Source of the DNA: Streptomyces sp. R33
Lineage (GTDB): Bacteria > Actinomycetota > Actinomycetes > Streptomycetales > Streptomycetaceae
DNA length: 64,000 nucleotides
Assembly (NCBI RefSeq): GCF_041200175.1
Contig: NZ_CP165727.1
Span: 2,604,001 to 2,668,000, forward strand
Direction of reading: 5' to 3'
Shown here: in pieces, positions 59,301 through 64,000 of the stretch
Numbering within the stretch: the stretch's first letter is position 1
Layout of the letters: each line of letters begins with the position of its first letter
Translations under genes and position numbers: made by a program
The notes under the pieces: model-generated
The model's database searches: none
Seen by the model: only the letters and a program-made list of their open reading frames with translations
What the model was told of the DNA's origin: nothing

Positions 59301-61080
59301 CCATCCGTTCGGCGAACACCGGCGAGGAGTCGAGGAGTTCACGGCCCATGCCCGCCCACTGCGAGCCCTGGCCCGGGAACACCCACACGACCTTGCCCGG
59401 CGTACCCGAACCGGCCACCACACCGGGCGCGCTCTCACCGCGCGCCAGCGCCTGCAGAGCAGCCATTGCCTCGTCGTCGGAATCCGCGACGACGACAGCG
59501 CGCTCGCCCAGCACCGCACGGCCCGACACCAGCGCTCGGGCCACGTCCGCCAGCGGCACCTCGTCGGTGCCGTCGAGGAATTCCGCGAGCCGCCCGGCCT
59601 GGGTCGCCAGCGAGCCGGCGGTCCCCGCCGACACCACCAGCGGCACCGCACCGGCAGGCCGGTCCTGCTCGGTGACGGGCTCCGCAGCCTCCTGCGGAGC
59701 CTCCTCCAGGATCATGTGCGCGTTCGTGCCACTGGCACCGAAGGCGGAGACACCGGCGCGGCGCGGGTGACCGTTCTGCGGCCACTCGCGGGCCTCGGTC
59801 AGCAGCTCCACCGCACCCGAGGACCAGTCCACCTGGGGGGTGGGCGCGTCCAGGTGCAGGGTGGCCGGGAGCGTACGGTGCCGCAGCGCCTGGACCATGT
59901 TGATGACGGCGGCGACACCGGACGCCGCCTGCGTGTGCCCGATGACGGACTTGACCGAGCCGAGCCACAGCGGCTGTTCCGGGTCGCGGCCCTGCCCGTA
60001 GGTCGCCAGCAGCGCCTGCGCCTCGATCGGGTCGCCCAGCACCGTGCCCGTGCCGTGGCCCTCCACCGCGTCCACGTCGGCCGGGGTGAGCCCCGCGCTG
60101 TCGAGCGCCTTGCGGATCACCCGCTGCTGCGACGGACCGTTCGGCGCCGTCAGACCGTTGGAGGCCCCGTCCTGGTTGACCGCGCTGCCGCGGATCACGG
60201 CCAGTACCCGGTGCCCGCGCTCCTGCGCCACCGACAGCCGCTCCAGCAGCACCACGCCCACGCCCTCGGCCCAGCCGGAGCCGTCGGCGCCGGCGGCGTA
60301 GGACTTGCAGCGCCCGTCGAAGGCGAGTGCGCGCTGACGCGCGAAGCCGACGAACCCGCCCGGCGTCGCCATGACCGTCGAGCCGCCCGCGAGCGCCATG
60401 GAGCACTCGCCCCGGCGCAGCGCCTGGGCGGCGAGGTGGATCGCGACCAAGGAGGAGGAGCACATGGTGTCGACCGTCACCGCGGGACCCTCGAGCCCCA
60501 GGGTGTAGGCGACCCGCCCGGAGGCGACACCGCCCGCCGTGCCCAGGGCGCGCTCCAGGCTGAGGTACCCCTCGAAGCCGCTGAGGTCCGGCGCGTAGTC
60601 CTGGTGCACGATTCCGGCGAACACGCCGATGTCGCTGCCGCGTACCGAGTGCGGGTCGATTCCGGCCCGCTCGAAGGTCTCCCAGGACACCTCGAGCAGC
60701 TGTCGCTGCTGGGGGTCCATCGCCAGGGCCTCGCGCGGCGAGATGCCGAAGAACCCGGCGTCGAACTGCGCGGCGTCGTGCAGGAAGGCGCCTTCGCGCA
60801 CGTACGTCGTACCGGGGTTGTCGGGGTCCGGGTGGTAGAGGCCCTCGACGTCCCAGCCGCGGTCCTCGGGGAACGTGCTGTACACGTCGGCGCCCTCGGA
60901 CACCACCCGCCAGAAGTCCTCCGGTCCGCGGATCCCGCCGGCGTACCGGCAGGCCATGGACACGATCGCGATGGGCTCCGAGGCTGCCGCGACGAGTGTG
61001 CTGTTCTCCTGCTGAAGCCGGGCGTTCTCCTTCAGCGAGGCACGCAGTGCCTCAACGACCTGCTGGTCGGGCGCCGACAT
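50329..61080 (-). CDS. Type I PKS, two modules (4 and 5), methylmalonyl-specific; KR5 lacks catalytic Tyr
   Basis: The protein is 3583 aa. ATG 61080 has GGAGG six bases upstream; an ATG at 61104 adds eight residues without a site. The docking coiled coil is SAPDQQVVEALRASLKENAR. Module 4: KS (Cys207), AT (Ser656, GHSQGE/YASH: methylmalonyl), DH (His968, HAIGGVVIIP), KR (Tyr1553, TGGTGALG, LDD: fully canonical), ACP (Ser1722). Module 5: KS (Cys1955), AT (Ser2405, YASH), DH (HTLGGVVLVP), KR with His3296 where Tyr is expected (GQGNHAAANA) and SDD, ACP (Ser3466). The C-terminal docking domain ends AEMDVDDLVQMALGD. KR5 is predicted inactive, which leaves a ketone and makes DH5 idle. Module 4 corresponds to the rifamycin module that sets the double bond next to the naphthalene ring. 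Confidence 0.94.
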   Translation of the reverse strand: MSAPDQQVVEALRASLKENARLQQENSTLVAAASEPIAIVSMACRYAGGIRGPEDFWRVVSEGADVYSTFPEDRGWDVEGLYHPDPDNPGTTYVREGAFLHDAAQFDAGFFGISPREALAMDPQQRQLLEVSWETFERAGIDPHSVRGSDIGVFAGIVHQDYAPDLSGFEGYLSLERALGTAGGVASGRVAYTLGLEGPAVTVDTMCSSSLVAIHLAAQALRRGECSMALAGGSTVMATPGGFVGFARQRALAFDGRCKSYAAGADGSGWAEGVGVVLLERLSVAQERGHRVLAVIRGSAVNQDGASNGLTAPNGPSQQRVIRKALDSAGLTPADVDAVEGHGTGTVLGDPIEAQALLATYGQGRDPEQPLWLGSVKSVIGHTQAASGVAAVINMVQALRHRTLPATLHLDAPTPQVDWSSGAVELLTEAREWPQNGHPRRAGVSAFGASGTNAHMILEEAPQEAAEPVTEQDRPAGAVPLVVSAGTAGSLATQAGRLAEFLDGTDEVPLADVARALVSGRAVLGERAVVVADSDDEAMAALQALARGESAPGVVAGSGTPGKVVWVFPGQGSQWAGMGRELLDSSPVFAERMAECAAALERWVDWSLLDVLRGETEPELLQRVDVVQPASFAVMVGLAAVWASVGVEPDAVLGHSQGEIAAACVAGALSLEDAARVVALRSQAIAKDLAGRGGMASVALSVDEAAARLEPWADRVEVAAVNGPTSVVIAGDAEALDEALDALDDQGVRIRRVAVDYASHTRQVEAIRDTLAEALAGVTAKAPTVPFYSTVTGSWVEDADVLDGAYWYRNLRGQVGFGPAVAELLTQGHGVFVEVSAHPVLVQPITETVDKTDTDTDVVVTGSLRREDGGLRRLFASMAELFVRGVALDWAAVLPAGTASARIDLPTYAFDHQHYWIQMAGSATDAASLGLTGADHPLLGAVVQLPQSDGLVFTSRLSLRTHPWLAGHAIGGVVIIPGTMYVDLAVRAGDEFGYGVLEELVIESPLVLPEQGGVRLQVAVGGPGETGSRTVDVYSQREDAVGEGGANEWTRHATGLLAASSATRKTAQAYDFAAWPPPGAEPVEVGTFYTDLLERGYAYGPAFQGLRAVWRRGDEVFAEAVLPEEQREEAGKFGMHPALLDAALHTNAFANPDDDRQVLPFAWNGLVLHAVGASALRVRVAPCGPDALSFQAADETGGMVLTMDSLVSLPVSTDQLGAAAGDESRDSLFGVEWTELPPAEGAEPAPSWAAVSGADDVLALAGSAAVPAVAVLQAVTGADGEDAVLESTSRVLEVVQAWLAGTGLEESRLVVVTRGAVPAGDGKVTDPAGSAVWGLVRAAQAENPDRIILIDTDPASGDGAVPVLGAVLAGGEPQVAVRGAALSVPRLVRAGGEVPEEPAVFRAGGTVLVTGGTGALGGLVARHLVTRHGVRHLLLAGRRGPAAEGVQELVAELGELGAAVSVAACDVSDRGQVEALLASVPAEHPLTGVVHLAGVLDDGVIATLTPERLAKVFAPKVDAVRHLDELTRGLDLDAFIVFSSAASLMGSAGQGNYAAANAFLDGLVAGRRAAGLPALSLAWGLWEQSNGLTAHLSAVDQARMSRGGVLAMTPSEGLHIFDVGLHADQALLVPIKLDLKTMRSQAAAGGGVPHLLRGLVRASRRVARAAAGDSSGLVRRLAGLSAAEQESILLTVVQAESGNVLGFSGPELAQGTRGFSDIGFDSLTAVELRNRLSAATGVKLPATLIFDYPTPVALARHLREELGDAAAAGTPAAAAAAVADPDEPIAIVGMACRLPGGVSDPDGLWQLVSEGREGMSPFPDDRGWDLDGLYGPDPDRTGTSATDQGGFLREAAQFDAAFFGISPNEALAMDPQQRLLLETSWEALERAGIDPSTAQGSDIGVFSGVSIHDYVESLTHMPAELEGFVTTATAGSVASGRVSYAFGFEGPAVTVDTACSSSLVAMHLAAQALRQGECSMALAGGVAVMGSPIGILGMSRQRGMAADGRCKAYADGADGTVLSEGVGLVVLERLSVARERGHRVLAVLRGSAVNQDGASNGLTAPNGPSQQRVIRKALASAGLSPSDVDVVEGHGTGTALGDPIEAQALLATYGKGRDPEQPLWLGSLKSNIGHTQAAAGVAGVIKMVQALRHGVMPRTLHVHEPSSQVDWSAGAIELLTQTREWSRNGHPRRVGVSSFGISGTNAHLILEEAPPETAETVAQASAPAGVVPLVVSARSAASLAGQAERLASFVEGTGGVSPADVAGALVSGRTLFGERAVVVAGSGEEALAGLQALARGEGAPGVVSGSATASGRVVWVFPGQGSQWAGMGRELLDSSAVFAERIAECAAALEPWIDWSLVEVLRGEAEPELLERVDVLQPASFAVMVGLAAVWESVGVKPDAVLGHSQGEIAAACVAGALSLEDAARVVALRSQAIAKELAGRGGMASVALSADAAVEWLEPWADRVEVAAVNGPSSVVIAGDAEALDEVLEALSGQGVRTRRVAVDYASHTRHVEAIRDTLAETLAGIDAQAPTVPFYSTVAGGWVADAGVLDGDYWYRNLRGQVGFGPAVADLLDQGHGVFVEVSAHPVLVQPITETVDTTGTDVVVTGSLRREDGGLRRLMTSMAELFVRGVAVDWSGVLPQTAPSRRVELPTYAFDHRHYWLQTAATASDAASLGQTTADHPLLGAVVQLPQSDGLVFTSRLSLKSHPWLADHTLGGVVLVPGTGLVELAVRAGDEAGCGVLEELVIQAPLAVPEHGGVRVQVAVGGPDQNGSRTVEIYSQREDAAGEGVWTRHATGVLSARAQPGAVGSGFDFAAWPPAGAQPVEVGEFYSGLVERGYGYGPSFQGLRALWRRGEELFAEVALPEEQRKEAARFGIHPALLDAALQAGISDGGADGQAVPQPLDWNGLVLHAAGASALRVRLAPLGPDVRSLEAADETGGLVVTLESVVSRAVSAEQLGAAAGSTVADSLFRVEWTELSSDHGAEVSPSWVPVATADEVAALAGSAQIPAAAVLDAVGGDGPDAVLALTSRVLGIVQAWLAAAGPEDSRLVVVTRGAVPAGDGVVTDPAGAAVWGLVRAAQIENPDRIILLDTDPGAESAVELVLAAVLAGGEPQVAVRGTTLSAPRLVRAADDVPDVPQVFGPEGTVLVTGAGSLGAVVARHLVTRHGVRSLVLASRRGPEAEGVEDLVAELAEQGATVSVAACDVSDRGQVQALLASVPAEHPLTGVVHTAGVSDDGVIGALTPERLAGVFAPKVDAVRHLDELTRGLDLDAFIVFSSAASLMGAAGQGNHAAANAFLDGLMSSRRAAGLPGVSVAWGRWEQAAGAAGSTDELTRTRANRPGGSLRLTAAEGMELLDAAVGSGQALLVPVKLDLRKLRTQAAAGGEVPHLLRILVRAGRQQARAAAAGESGLVRRLAGLTAADQEALLLDLVRTQAAVVLGHTGPGGVQPDTAFKEAGFDSLTSVALRNGLCEATGLKLPATLIFDYPNPETLARHLYRELLPESSAIDFEVDEERLRHALASLPLARFRAAGLMDALVKLVALGDGESEIGSIEEADEEMAIAEMDVDDLVQMALGD

Positions 61081-61110
61081 ATCCATCCTCCACGATTCGT
61101 TCACAGGCGA

Positions 61111-64000
61111 TCAGCTCGTCTTGCCCAGGGCCCGCTGCACCAGATCGGCAACGTCCATGGCGTCGATCAGTTCCACGTCGGCGGCGGCCGCCGACGGCTC
61201 CACTTCCGGCGCGTCCGCGTCCGTGTCGGCCTCGGCGAGGCCGAGGAGGGTGTCCAGCACCCCGGCTTCCTTGAACCGGGCGAACGGCACGGACGCCAGG
61301 ACCTGCCTGAGCTCGTCCTCCCGCTCGTCCAGGCCGTCGTCGGTCTCCCGGAGGAGTTCGGAGCGCAGGTATCCGACCAGCGCTTCCGGGGTGGGGTAGT
61401 CGAAGATCAGCGTTGCGGGCAGGCGCAGTCCGGTGGCCGCGTTCAGGCTGTTGCGGAGGTTGACGGCGGCCAGCGAGTCGAAGCCGACCTCCTGGAACGC
61501 CTGCCGCGGGCCGATGCCCTCCGCGCCGCTGTGGCCGAGGACCGTCGAGGCGTGGCCGCGGACCAGCCGGAGCAGGATGCGGTCCTGCTCGGTGTCCGAG
61601 ACCGCCCGCAGGGAGTCCGCGAGGGACGTGGCGGCGTCGCTGTTCTCGCCGTCGCCCTGCAGGGCCTGGAGGGCCTTCTTCGCCTCGGGCAGGTCGGCGA
61701 ACAGGGGGCTGGTGCGGACCGAGGTGAACGCGGGGATGAACGCCCCCCAGTCCATGTCGGCCACCGCCACGAACTTCTCGTTGCCCTGGACCGCCTGCAC
61801 CATCGCGGTGACCGCCAGCTGAGGGGCCACGGGAAGGACGCCACGGCGCCGGAGCTGGGCGAGGGCTGCCTCGTCCATGCCCACGCCGATCTGGTCGAGG
61901 GCTCCCCAGGCGATCGACGTCGCCCTCAGTCCACGGGCGCGGCGCCACTCGATCAGGGCGTCGAGGACGGCGTTGGCCGCTCCGGACGGACCCTGGCCGC
62001 CGCCGCCCCACACGCCCGCGATCGAGGAGAAGACGACGAACGCGTCGAGCGGGGTGTCCTCGAACAGCCCGTCCAGCCAGAGGGCGGTGTCCACCTTGGC
62101 CGCGAACACCCCGGCGAGGTCGGCGAGGTCGGTGTCGTCGACCGAACTGGTCTGCGTGACGTCGGCGGCGTGCACCACGGCCGTGACCGGCTGCTCCGCG
62201 GCCGCCTCGGAGACCAGCTGCGCCATCGCGTCCCGGTCGGAGTCCTCGCACGACTCCACCGTGGTGGTGACGCCCAGCCCGGCCAGTTCGGCCCGCAGGT
62301 CCGACACGCTCCCGTCGGGTGCCTGCGCGGTCGTGGTGACGATGAGCCGGTCGACGCCGGCCTGCGCGAGCCAGACCGCGACGTGCTTGCCCAGCCCCTC
62401 GGCGCCGCCGGTCACCAAGGCTGTGCCCCGGGGCTGCCAGCCGGCGTCGCCGGTGGACTCCGGGACGGGCTTTCGCACCAGGCGCCGGGTGTACACGCCC
62501 GACCGCCGGACCGCGAGCTGGTCCTCGTCGGCGGCCGAGTTCAGCACTCCGAGCAGATGCCGGGCCGTACGCGGGTCGCTCACGGCGGGCAGGTCGACCA
62601 GACCGCCCCACCGGTCGAGCCGTTCCAGCCCAGCGGCGCGGCCGAGGCCCCACAGCGACGCCTGCACCGGCGAGGTGAGCGTGTCGTGGATGCCGATGTT
62701 CACCGCGCCCCGGGTCAGGCACCACAGCGGCTGGGTGGCGTTGTTGTCCCCCAGGGCCTGGATCAGCGCGAGCGTGGACGCCGTGACCGCGGTCGGGTCC
62801 TGCAGGCCGCTGCCCGTCCGCTCGTCCAGGGCCAGCAGGGACAGCACGCCGGTCAGGTCGTGTGCGGCCAGGACGCCGGTCAGCAGCTCGGCGAGCCGTT
62901 CCCGCGTACGGTCGGGCTCCCCGATCTCCAGCAGGACGGTGCCGAGTCCGAGACCCGTCAGCTCGTCCAGGAGGGCGTCGGTCGCACTGCCGTCGGGACG
63001 TGCGGCCGGTACGACGACCAGCCAGCGGCCCCCGGGTACGCCGGCCGCTTCGCGTTCGAGCGGCTGCCAGGTGACGTGGTAGCGCAGCTTCTCGGCCGTC
63101 GACCTCTCGCGGCGCTTCCCCCGCCATTCCGCCAGTACGGGGACGACGGTGTCCAGGGCGCTGCGCTGGTCGGTCGACGCCATCTCCAGCAGCTCGCCGA
63201 GGGAGTCCAGATCGGCTCGTTCGACCGCGGCCCAGAAGTCGGAGTCGGCGCCTTCGGCCGTCTCGGCGGCGTCGGCGGCCGCCTCCGCCTCGTGGAGCCA
63301 GTAGTGCTGGTGCTCGAAGGCGTACGTCGGCAGGTCCACGCGTACGGACCCGGACCCGGCAGGCAGGACACCGGTCCAGTCCACGGCCACGCCGCGGACG
63401 AACAGTTCGGCCATCGAGGCCAGCAGCCGTCGCGGGCCCCCGTCCTCGCGGCGCAGCGAACCCGTCACCAGCGCATCGGTCCCGGTGTCGTCAGCGGTCT
63501 CGGTGATCGGCTGGACCAGCACCGGGTGGGCGCTGACCTCCACGAACACCCCGTGGCCCTGACCCATCAGCTCGGCCACGGCCGGGCCGAAGCCCACCTG
63601 GCCGCGCAGGTTGCGGTACCAGTACCCGCCGTCCAGGACGCCGGCGTCCGCCACCCAGCCGCCGGTCGCGGTGGAGTAGAACGGCACCTTCGGGGCCTGC
63701 GCGTCGATCCCGGCCAGGGCCTCGGCGAGCGTGTCGCGAACGTCCTCCACGTGCCGGGTGTGCGAGGCGTAGTCCACCGCGACCCGGCGCACCCGGACGC
63801 CCTGGCCCGACAGCGTCTCCAGCACCTCGTCCAGCGCCTCGGCGTCACCGGCGATGACCACGGAGGTCGGCCCGTTGACCGCCGCGACCTCGACCCGGTC
63901 CGCCCACGGCTCCAGCCGCGCCACGGCGTCGTCGGCGCTCAGCGCGACCGAGGCCATACCGCCGCGTCCGGCCAGCTCCTTCGCGATGACCTGGCTGCGC
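61111..64000 (-). CDS. Type I PKS, C-terminal part of the first protein (module 3 by analogy): AT-KR(inactive)-ACP
   Basis: The gene is cut by the right edge of the window and the frame stays open to base 64000. Visible are the second half of an AT with YASH at about 63760-63771 (methylmalonyl type) and, with no DH, a KR-like region. Then come an ACP (Ser codon 61474-61476 in GFDSL) and a C-terminal docking domain (ELIDAMDVADLVQRALGKTS). The KR keeps the cofactor motif VTGGAEGLG and the Ser in FSSIAGVW, but has Ser in place of Tyr (GQGPSGAANA), so it is predicted dead. This module is clearly more diverged from the other seven than they are from each other. It matches the end of RifA, whose module 3 also leaves a ketone for naphthalene ring closure. 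The loading and first modules should lie to the right. Confidence 0.92.
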   Translation of the reverse strand, partial: RSQVIAKELAGRGGMASVALSADDAVARLEPWADRVEVAAVNGPTSVVIAGDAEALDEVLETLSGQGVRVRRVAVDYASHTRHVEDVRDTLAEALAGIDAQAPKVPFYSTATGGWVADAGVLDGGYWYRNLRGQVGFGPAVAELMGQGHGVFVEVSAHPVLVQPITETADDTGTDALVTGSLRREDGGPRRLLASMAELFVRGVAVDWTGVLPAGSGSVRVDLPTYAFEHQHYWLHEAEAAADAAETAEGADSDFWAAVERADLDSLGELLEMASTDQRSALDTVVPVLAEWRGKRRERSTAEKLRYHVTWQPLEREAAGVPGGRWLVVVPAARPDGSATDALLDELTGLGLGTVLLEIGEPDRTRERLAELLTGVLAAHDLTGVLSLLALDERTGSGLQDPTAVTASTLALIQALGDNNATQPLWCLTRGAVNIGIHDTLTSPVQASLWGLGRAAGLERLDRWGGLVDLPAVSDPRTARHLLGVLNSAADEDQLAVRRSGVYTRRLVRKPVPESTGDAGWQPRGTALVTGGAEGLGKHVAVWLAQAGVDRLIVTTTAQAPDGSVSDLRAELAGLGVTTTVESCEDSDRDAMAQLVSEAAAEQPVTAVVHAADVTQTSSVDDTDLADLAGVFAAKVDTALWLDGLFEDTPLDAFVVFSSIAGVWGGGGQGPSGAANAVLDALIEWRRARGLRATSIAWGALDQIGVGMDEAALAQLRRRGVLPVAPQLAVTAMVQAVQGNEKFVAVADMDWGAFIPAFTSVRTSPLFADLPEAKKALQALQGDGENSDAATSLADSLRAVSDTEQDRILLRLVRGHASTVLGHSGAEGIGPRQAFQEVGFDSLAAVNLRNSLNAATGLRLPATLIFDYPTPEALVGYLRSELLRETDDGLDEREDELRQVLASVPFARFKEAGVLDTLLGLAEADTDADAPEVEPSAAAADVELIDAMDVADLVQRALGKTS

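Noticed and set aside
23121..60300. Very long open frames on the plus strand opposite the PKS genes (up to about 2000 codons, for example 43989-50258)
   Set aside because: They mirror the third-position GC bias of the PKS genes on the minus strand, are rich in Arg/His/Pro/Gln without domains, and repeat with the module period.

Overview
The window looks like part of a high-GC Streptomyces-type chromosome. Evidence for this is the very high GC, the third-position GC bias, GTG/TTG starts, and sepH, an actinobacterial cell-division gene, in the left flank. Ordinary chromosomal genes fill about 1-5005: the end of an aldonolactone-oxidase-like gene, a Pro-rich membrane protein, sepH, a sulfurtransferase and a VOC protein. 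From about 5028 to the right edge the window is one biosynthetic locus for an ansamycin, a macrolactam built on 3-amino-5-hydroxybenzoic acid (AHBA). Its assembly line continues beyond the right edge. | Layout. 5028-14822 is a mixed-strand tailoring and control block: aminodehydroquinate dehydratase (rifJ type), a LuxR-type activator, a metallophosphoesterase preceded by a 39-codon ORF, a type II thioesterase, two methyltransferase-family proteins, a P450 and a FAD hydroxylase. From 14836 to 64000 everything is on the minus strand. Read in the direction of transcription (right to left) it runs: end of a first PKS (61111 to beyond 64000), four further PKS genes (61080-50329, 50291-39423, 39310-33782, 33731-23070), amide synthase (rifF), then rifG, H, I, K, L, M, N. 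This gene order is that of the rifamycin cluster. | How it works. RifN, L, M, K, G, H, I and J homologues supply AHBA. The loading module and first extension modules lie off the right edge. The visible modules are numbered here 3 to 10 by analogy with rifamycin. Module 3 has AT(methylmalonyl) and a dead KR. Modules 4 to 8 have methylmalonyl ATs and modules 9 and 10 malonyl ATs. There is no terminal thioesterase domain; the RifF-like amide synthase should close the macrolactam onto the AHBA amine. The FAD hydroxylase suggests a naphthalenic product. | What stands out. (1) Copies of an 18-bp element, CTAYC-N8-GGATG, lie upstream of the tailoring genes and are oriented with the genes. This matches the binding motif I recall for the rifamycin activator RifZ. 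(2) The module 10 AT is malonyl-type and shares a 680-bp tract, identical by eye, with the module 9 AT. This suggests AT replacement by gene conversion and a product lacking the usual methyl next to the amide. (3) The module 5 KR has His in place of the catalytic Tyr, predicting a retained ketone. (4) A fossil of the thioesterase 5' end sits in front of a methyltransferase gene. Together (2) and (3) predict an ansa chain different from rifamycin. I cannot name the compound.
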